A stretch of 64,000 nt of DNA. Origin: Lachnospiraceae bacterium (GTDB lineage Bacteria; Bacillota; Clostridia; Lachnospirales; Lachnospiraceae). Position numbers and translations under genes: made by a program. The notes under the pieces were generated by a model. It had not been told where the DNA came from. It was given only the letters and a program-made list of their open reading frames with translations, and searched no databases. Shown here piece by piece: positions 43,097 through 53,116 of the stretch; position 1 is the stretch's first letter, and each line of letters begins with the position of its first letter. The stretch lies in the NCBI GenBank assembly GCA_031272185.1, contig JAISUG010000010.1:18347-82346 (forward strand). Reading direction: 5' to 3'.

Positions 43097-43297
43097 TTTC
43101 AGGGCAAGGATGTACACTGGCCCGATGGCCGGACGGCGGTGGGTTTGCGGCGGTTTGGCAAGAAATCGGATGAATGTCATACGGAAAACAAAAACAGATA
43201 ACCAGACGATCAGCACAACGTTATAAAGGCAACCGGCGATGGCGCCCACCCCCATGGGGGAGGCGTCTTTTCTTATCACGATAGGAGGTGATGGGGA

Positions 43298-44215
43298 TTG
43301 TTGCGATATGTACTCAAGCGCTTGGGCGTGGGCTTGCTCACCCTCCTGGTGCTGACGACCATCACGTTTTTCATGACCAAGGCCATGCCGGGCAGCCCCC
43401 TGCAGTCGAAAAATGTGACGGGTGCACTGCTGGAAAAAATGGAAGAGAAGTACGGGCTGAACAAACCTGTCATCCAGCAGTATGCCACCTATCTGGTGAA
43501 CATCCTTTCTGGCGATCTGGGCATTTCCTATAAGAAACCCAGCACCACCGTGTCGGATCTCATCCGCAAGACATTCGGCCCCACACTCAGGCTGGGGCTG
43601 GTAACATTGGCACTGACGCTGGTGTTGGGCGTGATAGCGGGCATCGCCATGGCCAGGGCCAAGAGCAATTTCGTCAAGGGGCTGTGGCTGTCTGGCCTCA
43701 CGTTGGGCGTCAGCGTGCCGAACTTCATCGTGGCGCTGCTGCTGCTGGTGATATTCGGCGTGCAGCTGCGGTTCTTCCCCATACTGGGGCTTTCCACGCC
43801 GATGCACTACGTGCTGCCCGCATTGGCCCAGGGGTTTTACCCCATATCCGCCGTGGCCAGGCTCACGCAGACAAGTTATGAAGACGTGATGAAACAGGAC
43901 TATGTCACTTTTGCCAAAGCCAAAGGCATCCACCCGTTCACGGTGATGATCCGCCATGTGCTGCGCAATGCCTTGCTCCCCGTGATCACATACATGGGCC
44001 CCACGGTGGCGTTCCTGCTCACCGGCAGTGTCGTAATAGAAAACCTCTATACGATACCGGGCATGGGCAGGGAATTCGTTTACGCCATCTCCAACCACGA
44101 CTACACGGTGGTGATGGGGATGACGATATTCATGGGGGCGCTCATCATCGTGTGCACCATCACCGCGGACCTGCTCTGCGCGCTGGTGGATCCCCGGATG
44201 CGCAAGACGCTGTGA
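43298..44215 (+). CDS. dppB: Oligo/dipeptide ABC transporter permease 1
   Basis: 305 residues. AGGAGGTGAT (43284-43293) points to TTG 43298 or TTG 43301 as the start; no ATG fits. Seen: an N-terminal LLRYVLKRL-type helix, LVTLALTLVLGVIAGI and the permease EAA-like loop DYVTFAKAKGI, with six TM helices. First gene of dppB-C-D-F-A, a complete peptide-family importer. Substrate class (di- or oligopeptide, or nickel) cannot be fixed. A hairpin and weak promoter precede it. Confidence 0.93.
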   Translation: MLRYVLKRLGVGLLTLLVLTTITFFMTKAMPGSPLQSKNVTGALLEKMEEKYGLNKPVIQQYATYLVNILSGDLGISYKKPSTTVSDLIRKTFGPTLRLGLVTLALTLVLGVIAGIAMARAKSNFVKGLWLSGLTLGVSVPNFIVALLLLVIFGVQLRFFPILGLSTPMHYVLPALAQGFYPISAVARLTQTSYEDVMKQDYVTFAKAKGIHPFTVMIRHVLRNALLPVITYMGPTVAFLLTGSVVIENLYTIPGMGREFVYAISNHDYTVVMGMTIFMGALIIVCTITADLLCALVDPRMRKTL

Positions 44216-44360
44216 ATTGCCGCAGTTGCGTTGGCGCAATGCGCCGGCCCGGGGCCATAGGTTGACACCGGCGGCTTCATCCTGTCGCATCACATGCCCG
44301 GCGCATACCGCCGGCTGCGTAGCGCCGGCCCGGCACCGCAGCCGGAAACGCAGGTTTCCC

Positions 44361-44386
44361 AGGAGATAGTACCAGGAGATAGTACC
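44361..44386 (+). repeat. 13-bp tandem duplication carrying the dppC ribosome site
   Basis: AGGAGATAGTACC at 44361-44373 and again at 44374-44386, exact. Two consecutive Shine-Dalgarno-like sequences result; the proximal copy is 6 nt from the ATG. Confidence 0.95.
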
Positions 44387-45295
44387 ATGACAGAGACAGA
44401 GCTTACCCGGAAGCTGCTTCCGGAGGAAAAAAACGACGAATTCATAGCCATCGAAAGCGAGACGTTCCTACAGGCGGCCTGGCGCAAATTCCGCGGCAAC
44501 AAAAGGGCCCTCATCGGCATGGTGGTGCTCATCTTCGTGGTGCTGGCGGCCCTCTTCGGCCCGTTTCTGTGCCCCTTTTCATACGAGACCCAGCTGCCTG
44601 AGAAAAACGCACCCATGAGCCTGCTGCATTTCTTCGGGACGGACAAATTCGGGCGCGACATCTTCGTCCGCATCCTGTACGGGGCGCGCATCAGCCTTTC
44701 GGTGGGGTTCGTGGCGGCCATCATCAACCTGATCTTCGGCACACTCTACGGCGGCATCGCCGGTTATGTGGGCGGCAAGCTGGACATCCTCATGATGCGC
44801 CTGGTGGACATCATCTACTCGGTGCCCCCCACCCTCTATGTGGTGCTGATCATGCTAATGTTCGGGCCCAGCGTCACCTCGGTGATGATAGGCATCTCCA
44901 TATCCAGCTGGATGGGCATGGCCCAGATCGTGCGGTCCAATGTGATGAGCCTGAAAGAGCAGGAATTCACCATGGCGGCCTTCGTGCTGGGCGCAGGCGA
45001 CTCCAGGATCCTGATCAAGCACCTGCTGGTAAACACCATGGGCCCTATCATCGTGACCGTGACACTGATGGTGCCCCAGGCCATCTTCACCGAGGCATGG
45101 CTGAGTTTCCTGGGCGTGGGCATCTCGGCGCCCATGGCCAGCTGGGGGACGTTGGCCCAGGATGCGCGCAGCCTCATCGAGGTCTACCCCATGCAGACGG
45201 TATTCCCGATGCTGGCCATATGCATCACTATCTTCGCATTCAACTTCGTGGGGGAGGGGTTGGGGACGGCCCTGGACCCGAAGCAGAAACACTAA
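44387..45295 (+). CDS. dppC: Oligo/dipeptide ABC transporter permease 2
   Basis: 302 residues from ATG 44387. Seen: an N-terminal cytoplasmic stretch, one TM, then HFFGTDKFGRDIFVRILYGARISL, the signature of DppC/OppC, and the coupling loop EFTMAAFVLGAGDSRI. The ribosome site is duplicated: a 13-bp unit containing AGGAGAT occurs twice in tandem (44361-44386) immediately before the ATG. The 171-nt gap after dppB is GC-rich, with nothing else recognised. Confidence 0.95.
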   Translation: MTETELTRKLLPEEKNDEFIAIESETFLQAAWRKFRGNKRALIGMVVLIFVVLAALFGPFLCPFSYETQLPEKNAPMSLLHFFGTDKFGRDIFVRILYGARISLSVGFVAAIINLIFGTLYGGIAGYVGGKLDILMMRLVDIIYSVPPTLYVVLIMLMFGPSVTSVMIGISISSWMGMAQIVRSNVMSLKEQEFTMAAFVLGAGDSRILIKHLLVNTMGPIIVTVTLMVPQAIFTEAWLSFLGVGISAPMASWGTLAQDARSLIEVYPMQTVFPMLAICITIFAFNFVGEGLGTALDPKQKH

Positions 45296-45336
45296 GTTCC
45301 GGATGAACCAATACATTTAGCAAGGGGATACCAATT

Positions 45337-46683
45337 ATGAGTTTGCTGGAAGTTCGAAATCTCACGACTTCATTCAAAACAGACCAAGGCATCGTCACCG
45401 CTGTCAGGGGCGTGGACTACCGCGTGGAAAAAGGCGAGATCCTGGGGATTGTGGGGGAATCCGGCTCCGGGAAGAGTGTGGGCATGTTTTCGCTCATGGG
45501 GCTGTTGGCGGACAACGGATCCGTGACCGATGGCACGATCACATTCGACGGGGAGGACATCACCCCACCCCGGGGCACAGACCGCAAAGGCCGCAGCGCA
45601 TATGAGAAAAAGATGCGCGCCATCCGGGGCAACAAGATAGGGATGATTTTCCAGGACCCCATGTCATACCTAAACCCCATACTCACCATAGAGCGGCAGC
45701 TGACGGAAGGCATACGGTGCCACCTCAAGTACGACAAGAAAAAGGCGCGGGAATATGCCATCGAGCTGATGGGCATGGTGGGCATCCCCAACCCCAAAAC
45801 CCGGCTGCGCCAGTACCCGTTCGAGTTTTCAGGCGGGATGCGCCAGAGGATCATCATCGCGGCGGCGCTGGCGTGCAACCCCAAACTCATCATCGCCGAC
45901 GAACCCACCACCGCATTGGACGTGACAGTCCAGGCGCAGATCCTGGAGCTGATACAGAAACTCATCAAAAACACCGAGGCAGGCGTGATCATCATCACCC
46001 ATGACCTGGGTGTTGTGGCGTCCCTCTGCGACCGCATCAGCATCATGTACGGCGGACGCATCATGGAGGAGGGCACGGCTGACGAGATATTCTACGACCC
46101 CAAGCACCCCTACACCAAGGGTCTGCTTGGCAGCATCGCCCGGGAGACGGGCGATGAGAAGGAACCCCTCAAACCCATCCCCGGCACGCCACCGGACCTG
46201 CTCAAAATGAAAGACGGCTGCCCCTTCGCCCCCAGGTGCGAGGAGGCCATGGTGGTCTGCGTGGACCACAATCCCGGCAACACGGAGTTTTCCGGAACAC
46301 ACCGCTGCTCCTGCTGGCTACACTGCATGGAGAAAGTCAGCACGGTGGCCGCACCGGGCGACGGGGCCGATGACGCCGCGGGCGGCGTCGGCGCGCCCCC
46401 CCCAAAAGGCGGCGGCACCGGCGGCCGGACGGACGACAAACATGAAAGATTGGTAGAAACAGGCGGCGGCAAGGCCGCCCGGCCACACCAAGCCGGCGAC
46501 GCCCAGGCAGGCGTGGGCGATGATGCAGGGCCCGGCCCGGAAAAGGGAGGGCCCGCCGTAGGGCGCAGCGAACAGCCCGTGGAGGCGGCGGCGGAAAAAG
46601 AACCCCGCCACAACAAAGGCCACCACGCCGCATTTGCAGGGCTTTCAAAGATCTTCGGAAAGGGGGTGGCAGCCCATGTCTGA
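45337..46683 (+). CDS. dppD: Peptide ABC transporter ATPase 1 with long C-terminal extension
   Basis: 448 residues, against ~330 usual. Seen: Walker [10 protein letters not shown], the Q-loop [12 protein letters not shown], signature FSGGMRQRI, Walker [14 protein letters not shown]-loop ITHD, and the CPFAPRC...C...C cysteine cluster of the oligopeptide C-terminal domain. Conserved sequence ends near HCMEK (~330). The last ~115 residues are Gly/Ala/Pro- and charge-rich, with no family match I know. They end in VAAHV, where the stop overlaps the dppF start by 8 nt and the dppF ribosome site is embedded. The extension keeps the coupling to dppF, so it is translated, not just untranslated spacer. 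Confidence 0.94.
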   Translation: MSLLEVRNLTTSFKTDQGIVTAVRGVDYRVEKGEILGIVGESGSGKSVGMFSLMGLLADNGSVTDGTITFDGEDITPPRGTDRKGRSAYEKKMRAIRGNKIGMIFQDPMSYLNPILTIERQLTEGIRCHLKYDKKKAREYAIELMGMVGIPNPKTRLRQYPFEFSGGMRQRIIIAAALACNPKLIIADEPTTALDVTVQAQILELIQKLIKNTEAGVIIITHDLGVVASLCDRISIMYGGRIMEEGTADEIFYDPKHPYTKGLLGSIARETGDEKEPLKPIPGTPPDLLKMKDGCPFAPRCEEAMVVCVDHNPGNTEFSGTHRCSCWLHCMEKVSTVAAPGDGADDAAGGVGAPPPKGGGTGGRTDDKHERLVETGGGKAARPHQAGDAQAGVGDDAGPGPEKGGPAVGRSEQPVEAAAEKEPRHNKGHHAAFAGLSKIFGKGVAAHV

Positions 46684-47677
46684 CATGCAAACCCAAACCG
46701 GCGAACCCCTCCTGCGCATCGAGGGGCTGACCAAGTTTTTCCCCGTATCAGGGGGCAAACGCCTCTTTGCCGTAAACAAAGTGACCCTGGAAGTGGGCAA
46801 AGGCGAGACCTTGGGGATCGTGGGCGAATCCGGCTGCGGCAAATCCAGCATGGGGCGAACCATCCTGAAGGTATATGAGCCCAACGAGGGCAAAATCGTC
46901 TTTGACGGCAAAGACATCACCAAACTCTCCCGGAAGAAGATGCTGCCTTACCGCAAACGGATGCAGATGATTTTCCAGGACCCCTACGCATCCCTGAACC
47001 CGCGGCTCACGGTGGGCGACATCATCGAAGAGCCCATGACCATCCACAAGATCGGCACGCCTGCCAGCCGCAAGGCGAAAGTGCAGGAGCTCATAGGCGT
47101 GGTGGGGCTCAAACCGGACCACATCCGCCGCTTCCCCCACGAGTTTTCCGGGGGGCAGCGCCAGCGCATCGGCATCGCCAGGACATTGGCCCTGGAACCC
47201 GACTTCATCGTGTGCGACGAGCCCATCTCCGCATTGGACGTGTCCATCCAGGCACAGGTCATCAACCTCCTGGAGCGCATACAGAAAGAGCGGGGCCTAA
47301 GCTACCTGTTCATCGCCCACGACCTGGAGATGGTGCACCACATCAGCCACAAGATCGGCGTGATGTACCTGGGGCACCTGGTGGAATACGGCGACGCAGA
47401 CGAGATATACAAACGGCCTAAGCACCCATACACCCAGGCGCTGATCTCCGCCTCCCCGGTGGCCGACCCCAAATCGGCCAGGGAGAAGCACCGGATCATC
47501 CTGGAGGGCGAGGTGCCCAGCCCCTTAGACCCGCCGCCGGGATGCCCGTTTTCCGGCCGCTGCCCACACGTCCGGGACGAATGCAGGCAGATCCTGCCTG
47601 ACATGTACGATTACGCAGGGAGGAAGGTCGCATGCCTGCAGTACTCGCCCAAGGCACAGGGGATAACCCTGCAGTAG
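46676..47677 (+). CDS. dppF: Peptide ABC transporter ATPase 2
   Basis: 333 residues from ATG 46676, overlapping the dppD stop by 8 nt; AAGGGGGTGG lies upstream. Seen: Walker [31 protein letters not shown], Walker [13 protein letters not shown], and a C-terminal [14 protein letters not shown] metal-binding-type cysteine cluster. It pairs with DppD to power the importer. Normal length, with no repeat insertion, in contrast with its partner. Confidence 0.96.
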   Translation: MSDMQTQTGEPLLRIEGLTKFFPVSGGKRLFAVNKVTLEVGKGETLGIVGESGCGKSSMGRTILKVYEPNEGKIVFDGKDITKLSRKKMLPYRKRMQMIFQDPYASLNPRLTVGDIIEEPMTIHKIGTPASRKAKVQELIGVVGLKPDHIRRFPHEFSGGQRQRIGIARTLALEPDFIVCDEPISALDVSIQAQVINLLERIQKERGLSYLFIAHDLEMVHHISHKIGVMYLGHLVEYGDADEIYKRPKHPYTQALISASPVADPKSAREKHRIILEGEVPSPLDPPPGCPFSGRCPHVRDECRQILPDMYDYAGRKVACLQYSPKAQGITLQ

Positions 47678-47858
47678 GGCCGGGCCATCAAGGGTATCAC
47701 CGGCATCACCAAAACCATCGGCAACAGGTAGGCGACAGAGCCCCGGGAACCCACCCCCCTTGGCGGGGAGGGCCGACAGTTTCACCTCGAGGCAAGCGAA
47801 AGCGAACCTACGCGACATATGTGCGAAAGGCCCACAGGGCCCGCAAAGGAGGAGACTT

Positions 47859-49538
47859 ATGAAAATCAAGAGAGACAATGTGAAACGATGGGCCGCGCTG
47901 GGCCTGGCGCTGGCCACTGCGGTTGCCGCACTGGCCGCTTGCGGCGGATCCGGCACCAAAACAGCCGACACCACAGCGGCAGCGGCAGCCGGCGGCGAGA
48001 CCACGGCGGCGGCAGCGGCAGCGGAGAAACCCACGGTGATCTTCGCAAGCCAGCCCGAAAACGGCGAGTATGACCCCTCAGGGGCCACCGCCTATGTGTA
48101 TTTCGACTACCAGACCAACTGCCTGGAAGGCCTCATCGACTACAATGAGCAGGGCGGTTACGAGCCCGCCGCCGCCGAAAGCTGGGAAGCCAACGATGAC
48201 GGCACCGTCTGGACGTTCCACCTGCGTGAAGACGGCTACTGGTCTGACGGCTCCAAAGTCACCAGCGCGGACTTCCTCAATACCATAAAACGCGCGCTGG
48301 ACCCGGCCAAAGGTTCCTGGTACGTGGACGGGCTGTTCGTCATCAAGGGCACCGAAGACGCATTCAATGAGACCGCCAGCGTGGACGACATCGGCGTGGA
48401 ATGCCCTGACGACTACACCTTGGTATTCCACCTCAACGCGCCTTGCGCCTATTTCCTGGACTACCTGCGCCTGCCCACCTACATGCCCTCCAACGTGAAA
48501 TACGCTTCCAACGAGAACGTGGGTTGGGATCAGGACCCCGCACAGAACCTGGGCAACGGCCCCTACCACATGGCCGCCCATGAGCCAGGCGAATCCATCA
48601 CCTACACCCTGAACCCCTACTACAGGAAACAGCCGGCCTTTGGAACCATCGTCCTGAAATTCATGGCAGACGAGCAGGCCATGGTCAGCGCCTACAAGAC
48701 CGGCGAAGTGGACGTGTACGGCAATGCGCCCTACTATATCCTGGAGCAATATGCCGGCAAACCCGACCTGGACGAGTCGCCTGTGATGGTCACCAACTAC
48801 GTGCTGTTCAATATCAACCAGGCGCCCTTTGACGACGTGCGCGTGAGGGAAGCATTCTCCCTGGCCGTCAGCAGGCAGGGCATCATCGACGTCATCGGGT
48901 CCAACCACACCACGGACACCAGCTTCATCCCGGCTACCTTCCCCAGCAAGGCCAACACAGGCAAGACCTGGGGCGACCTGGCCGGCATCCTGTTGGAAGA
49001 GAATGCGGCGAAAGCCCAGCAGCTCCTGGCTGATGCGGGTTATCCCGGCGGCGCGGGGCTTCCTGAACTGACCTACACATACCCATCCATGGGCAACGAG
49101 GCCGACGTGGCGCAGACCCTGCAGCAACAGTGGAAAGAAGTCTTGGGCGCGGACGTGAAGCTCAACGCCATGGAATATGAAGTGTACGTGGACGAGCGCC
49201 GCGCCGGAAAACTCCAGTTCGCGCGCATGCAATGGACTGGGGACTTCCTGGATCCCGCCACATGGCTGGACATGTACCGCACGGGCAACGCGCAAAACGA
49301 CGTGGACTGGAGCAACTCTGAGTATGACAGCATCATGACGGCTTCCATGTCCGAGATGGACCCCGCCAAACGCGAAGAGATGCTTTTGGAGGCAGAGAGG
49401 ATCCTGGTCACCGAAGACCACATCATCTGCCCGCTGTTCAACAGCAGCTATATCTACCTGATTAACCCGAAACTCACCGGCCACTGGAACCACCCGCTGG
49501 GTGGCAAGATCTGGAAAGATGCGGTGGTGGTGCAGTAA
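47859..49538 (+). CDS. dppA: Peptide-binding lipoprotein of the ABC importer
   Basis: 559 residues from ATG 47859, after AAAGGAGGAGA. Seen: a signal peptide ending in lipobox LAAC, an Ala/Thr-rich linker with small Ala runs, then the SBP_bac_5 fold (YLRLPTYMPSNVKY region, NLGNGPYHM, VREAFSLAVSRQGII, LQQQWKEVLGADVKLN). Similar to the OppA/DppA class that binds peptides at the membrane exterior. It is last in the operon, 181 nt after dppF. Its stop codon lies inside the first, diverged unit of a 17-bp tandem array (49534 onward). Confidence 0.95.
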   Translation: MKIKRDNVKRWAALGLALATAVAALAACGGSGTKTADTTAAAAAGGETTAAAAAAEKPTVIFASQPENGEYDPSGATAYVYFDYQTNCLEGLIDYNEQGGYEPAAAESWEANDDGTVWTFHLREDGYWSDGSKVTSADFLNTIKRALDPAKGSWYVDGLFVIKGTEDAFNETASVDDIGVECPDDYTLVFHLNAPCAYFLDYLRLPTYMPSNVKYASNENVGWDQDPAQNLGNGPYHMAAHEPGESITYTLNPYYRKQPAFGTIVLKFMADEQAMVSAYKTGEVDVYGNAPYYILEQYAGKPDLDESPVMVTNYVLFNINQAPFDDVRVREAFSLAVSRQGIIDVIGSNHTTDTSFIPATFPSKANTGKTWGDLAGILLEENAAKAQQLLADAGYPGGAGLPELTYTYPSMGNEADVAQTLQQQWKEVLGADVKLNAMEYEVYVDERRAGKLQFARMQWTGDFLDPATWLDMYRTGNAQNDVDWSNSEYDSIMTASMSEMDPAKREEMLLEAERILVTEDHIICPLFNSSYIYLINPKLTGHWNHPLGGKIWKDAVVVQ

Positions 49539-49669
49539 GAAACATTGTGCCGTAGGAAACATTGTACCGTAGGAAACATTGTACCGTAGGAAACATTGTA
49601 CCGTAGGAAACATTGTACCGTAGGAAACATTGTACCGCAGGAAACATTGTGCCGCAGGAAACATTGTGC
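49534..49669 (+). repeat. 17-bp tandem array starting at the dppA stop codon
   Basis: One diverged unit (49534-49550, containing the TAA stop) followed by seven units (49551-49669) of CGTAGGAAACATTGTAC; the last two carry CGCAGG and GTGC variants. Not a multiple of three. The rest of the dppA-MATE gap (to 49829) holds nothing I recognise beyond the MATE ribosome site. Confidence 0.95.
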
Positions 49670-49829
49670 CGCACAACGACACAAACTTCTGCCGTCGGGG
49701 CGGTCGCAAACCGCAAGGCAAACCCGCCCCGGCGGCCCCTACGAAGATCAGCGCGCACCCCGGTTACGCATATCTGCGCATGTCGGGGTGCTATCATAAA
49801 ACGTATCGTATGCACAGGAAGGCGAGCGC

Positions 49830-51221
49830 ATGGGCGCCACTAACACACCAAAACTGGAAATAGAGAAACAATTCGGCAAATACGTATGGGCTTCCATGAT
49901 CACCATGGTGATCCAGGGGATCTATAGCATCGTGGACGGCCTGTTCCTTAGCAACCTTATCGGCGACAAAGGCCTCTCCGCCATCGGCGTGGCGTGGCCG
50001 ATCATGTCATTCGTGGTCGCGCTGGGGACGGGCATCGGCTGCGGCGGCGCTGTCATCATGTCCATGCGCCAGGGTGCGGGCGACTGGGACGCCTCCAACA
50101 AGGCGCGCGCCAACACCCTCATCGCACTGGGCATAGCCGGCGTGGGCGCCACGGTGTTGTTTAACATCATTCTGACACCTGCGCTGCACGCCATGGGCGT
50201 GTACGGGGAGCTTTACGACCTGGCCATGAAGTACGCCCGCCTGATGGTCATGGGCTGCGCCGTCCAGATATTCTCCGCCGGCCTCCCCCCCATCCTGCGA
50301 AACGACAAGCGCACCACGGCCGCCATGACCATCATGGTCTGCAGCATGGGCATCCACATGGTGATCCTCTTTGTCCTGCTCTATGGGTTCGGCGCCACCA
50401 CCGAGGCCTCCGGCGTAGCCTCATTGGCGGCACAGGCATTCACCATCACCTGCTGCCTCTCCATACTCTTCGGCAACAAGAAAAACCCCATCCGCCGGGA
50501 ACATTTCGAGATGGATTGGTCGATACTGGCGCGCATCGCCAAAAACGCGGTCTCGCCTTTCGGCATCTCGCTGACGCCCTCACTGCTGATCCTCTACCAC
50601 AACGTGCAATGCATCAAGTACGGCGGCGACATCGGGATAGCGGTTTATTCGGTCATCACCTCCACGGTGGGTTCCTGGCGCCTGCTGCTCATCGGCGTGG
50701 CGGAGGGCATACAGCCGCTGGCCAGCTTCGCATACGGCGCCAACGCCTATGACGCCATGAAGCGCATACGCAACAAAGCCTTGGTGACGGCGATTTCGGT
50801 GAGCGTTTTCCTGTTCCTGTTTACGCTGGCCACCACCCGGTTCTACCCCGGCATGTTTGGCTTCAGCGGGGAACTGGCGGCGGCCATCATCCCTGCGGTG
50901 ATGCTCACCAGCGTCCAGCTGGCTTTCACCGGCGTGGTCAGGGTGAGCAACTCCTTCTTCTATGCGGTAGGGAAGTATAAATACTCGCTGTTCATGATCT
51001 ATTTCGACCCATTGGTCATGACGCCGATACTGCTGGCGGTGCTGCCCAGGCTCTTCGGCATGACCGGCATCTGGATCTGTGCCCCCGTGGCGCAGCTGAT
51101 CCTCAATATAATCGCATTCTTCATGTACGCCGCCCACGACAGGGAGATCACCCGCCTGCGGGATGCGGCGGCCGGATCCGCAGCGGCGCCACCCGACGTA
51201 TCCGAAGGCGCCTGTGCCTGA
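49830..51221 (+). CDS. MATE-family multidrug/cation antiporter
   Basis: 463 residues from ATG 49830, after AGGAAGG. Seen: about twelve TM helices in two similar halves, with SIVDGLFLSNLIGDKGLSAIG, PIMSFVVALGTGIGCGG, GVAEGIQPLASFAYGA and FTGVVRVSNSFFYA, typical of Clostridial MATE proteins (DinF/NorM-like). It exports organic cations or drugs using H+ or Na+. The C-terminus has a short Ala/Pro-rich tail. Substrate unknown; no regulator adjoins. Confidence 0.93.
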   Translation: MGATNTPKLEIEKQFGKYVWASMITMVIQGIYSIVDGLFLSNLIGDKGLSAIGVAWPIMSFVVALGTGIGCGGAVIMSMRQGAGDWDASNKARANTLIALGIAGVGATVLFNIILTPALHAMGVYGELYDLAMKYARLMVMGCAVQIFSAGLPPILRNDKRTTAAMTIMVCSMGIHMVILFVLLYGFGATTEASGVASLAAQAFTITCCLSILFGNKKNPIRREHFEMDWSILARIAKNAVSPFGISLTPSLLILYHNVQCIKYGGDIGIAVYSVITSTVGSWRLLLIGVAEGIQPLASFAYGANAYDAMKRIRNKALVTAISVSVFLFLFTLATTRFYPGMFGFSGELAAAIIPAVMLTSVQLAFTGVVRVSNSFFYAVGKYKYSLFMIYFDPLVMTPILLAVLPRLFGMTGIWICAPVAQLILNIIAFFMYAAHDREITRLRDAAAGSAAAPPDVSEGACA

Positions 51222-51331
51222 CCCCGCAACGCAAGGGCAGACCGATTTTTCACAGCAGCCATAACATGCCGTTTAAAACCCACATGCCATCGCAAAGTGT
51301 GTATCGATACTCCGGAAAGGAGGCGCAGGAT

Positions 51332-51685
51332 ATGAAACAGATCAGCGTCATCATAAACCCGTCCCGGCTGGAAGACCTAAAAAACCGGATCAACCGGTAT
51401 TGGATCGAGGAAGTGGACCCAAAAGGTGTCTCCATCACCGGCATCATGGGATACGGCAACCAGAAAGGCCATGTCCGTGTCTACCGCGGCATCGTCAGCA
51501 CCTCCACGGTGCTGCCCAAAACCCTGGTCGAAGTGGTCGTCCCTGACTCCGAAGTGGAGCGCATGATCGAGATCGTCACCGATGCCTGCCGCACAGGCGA
51601 GATCGGCGACGGCAAGATCTTCGTCCAGGACGTGGTAGACGCAGTGCGCATCCGCACCGGCGAGCGGGGCGACGGGGCGCTCTAG
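51332..51685 (+). CDS. P-II family nitrogen regulator, atypical T-loop
   Basis: 117 residues from ATG 51332, with AAAGGAGG 10 nt upstream. Seen: the ferredoxin-like P-II fold with T-loop GYGNQKGHVRVYRG and B-loop TGEIGDGKIFV, and a C-terminal RIRTGERGDGAL. The Tyr modified by GlnD in enterobacterial GlnB/GlnK (Tyr51, five residues after the YRG Tyr) is Ser56 here, so classical uridylylation is not expected. The N-terminus (ISVIINPSRLEDLKNRI) is less typical. P-II proteins sense ATP/ADP and 2-oxoglutarate and usually gate Amt. The gene is 11 kb from amt, between MATE and GNAT genes, so its partner is unclear. Confidence 0.88.
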   Translation: MKQISVIINPSRLEDLKNRINRYWIEEVDPKGVSITGIMGYGNQKGHVRVYRGIVSTSTVLPKTLVEVVVPDSEVERMIEIVTDACRTGEIGDGKIFVQDVVDAVRIRTGERGDGAL

Positions 51686-51839
51686 GCCATCATCATTTAT
51701 CCAGAGAGCAATTGCACATTCTCTCCCCATGTGATAAACTATACCCGAGAGCACGACGAAATGACACTTCCCGTCAGCAACGAGGGCGGCGGGCGAGTGT
51801 CTTTGCCGCTGCATATGGGGCAGTGGGACTGGGGGCAGC

Positions 51840-52667
51840 ATGGAAAACCGCGAACACATAAAACTGATAGAAGAGATATCGCTCAATGCCTGGCCGTCGC
51901 ACAAAATCGAGCTTTACGACGGCTGGCTCATACGTTTCTCCCACAACTACACCCACAGGACCAACAGCGTGGAGCAGGTGGGTGTTTCCGGCATCCCTGT
52001 GGAGGAGAAGATCCATTACTGCGAGCAGATGTACGCCAACTACCACACCCCCACGCATTTCAAGATCAGCCCGCTGCTGGACCCGGATTTTGATGCGCTG
52101 CTGGCCTCCAAAGGCTACGAAACCCAGCACGAAACGGTGGTCATGACCATGCCCATGACGGATTACAGGAGGCTGGAGCCTACATACGTGGAGTACGAAT
52201 ATTACGAGCGCAACTCCGGCCTGCCATCCTCCGTTTTCTACGAAGGCGGCGCGGTGGTGCAGATGCGCGACCGCATATATGACGAGTGGATTGCGTCCGT
52301 GTTTCGGTTCAATGGCACCACGAACCCCACCCTCCTGCGCATCGTGCCCTCCATGTTCCGCGCCATCCCCAAGGAAACCCTGGTGGCCTACATAGAGGGG
52401 GATACCGGCATCCTGGGCCTGGGCCTGGGCATACTGGACCGGGGGCATATCGGGCTTTACGCCATCAACGTCCACCCCAACTTCCGGCGCAAGGGCTACG
52501 CACGCGCCATCTGCCATGCCATCCTGGGCGAAGCCGCGAAAAAGGGCGCGCACCACGCCTACCTCCAGGTGGTAAAGGAAAACCACAAAGCCAAGGAGCT
52601 CTACAGGTCCCTGGGGATGGCGGACGACTATACATGCTCTTTCCGGTCAAAGGTCGTAAACAAATGA
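51840..52667 (+). CDS. GNAT-family N-acetyltransferase
   Basis: 275 residues from ATG 51840. Seen: an N-terminal half with WPSHKIELYDGWLIRFSHNYTHRTNSV, seen in a subgroup of GNAT proteins, and a C-terminal GNAT core with LYAINVHPNFRRKGYARAI, the acetyl-CoA pyrophosphate loop (R-R-K-G-Y-A), and AYLQVVKENHKAKELYRSLGM. Transfers an acetyl group from acetyl-CoA to an unknown amine. No neighbour suggests the substrate. Confidence 0.92.
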   Translation: MENREHIKLIEEISLNAWPSHKIELYDGWLIRFSHNYTHRTNSVEQVGVSGIPVEEKIHYCEQMYANYHTPTHFKISPLLDPDFDALLASKGYETQHETVVMTMPMTDYRRLEPTYVEYEYYERNSGLPSSVFYEGGAVVQMRDRIYDEWIASVFRFNGTTNPTLLRIVPSMFRAIPKETLVAYIEGDTGILGLGLGILDRGHIGLYAINVHPNFRRKGYARAICHAILGEAAKKGAHHAYLQVVKENHKAKELYRSLGMADDYTCSFRSKVVNK

Positions 52668-52691
52668 GTTGCCGCCCAGTGAGGACGCCCT

Positions 52692-53042
52692 ATGTGCAAA
52701 CGCAATGACCTCATCTTGATCGCCCTCTTGCTGGGCCTTGCGGCAGCCCTGTGTTTTGCGGTGCGCCCGTCGGGCGTCCCAGGCGACGCCCTTTCCCCCT
52801 ACGTCCTCGTCACGGTGGACGGGGAGGAGTACGCCCGCTACAGCCTGGGCATCGACCAAGAACACATCATCACAGGCACAGGCGGCGGTACCAACAGGCT
52901 CATCATCCGGGGCGGCATGGCCTACGTCGAGGAAGCGACCTGCCCCGACAAAATCTGCATCCACCAAGGGAAAATCCACGAACCCGGCGAGCTCATCGTC
53001 TGCCTCCCGAACAGGGTGGTGGTATCCATAACCGAGAAGTGA
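52692..53042 (+). CDS. NusG domain II-containing membrane protein
   Basis: 116 residues from ATG 52692, with GAGGA upstream. Seen: one N-terminal TM helix or signal anchor (LILIALLLGLAAALCFAV), then a small beta domain with ATCPDKICIHQGKI and LIVCLPNRVVVSI. This is the NusG-II family of Gram-positive small membrane proteins. Two Cys (TCPDKIC) face the exterior and might bind metal or form a disulfide. In other genomes it often adjoins Gx-transporter or Rnf-related genes; not here. Function unknown. Confidence 0.9.
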   Translation: MCKRNDLILIALLLGLAAALCFAVRPSGVPGDALSPYVLVTVDGEEYARYSLGIDQEHIITGTGGGTNRLIIRGGMAYVEEATCPDKICIHQGKIHEPGELIVCLPNRVVVSITEK

Positions 53043-53116
53043 CAAAATGCATGCCGTCCAGGTGGCTCACACTTGCACCAAAGGCCATCTGTGTTTCTCT
53101 TGCAATGCCCCGCTTG

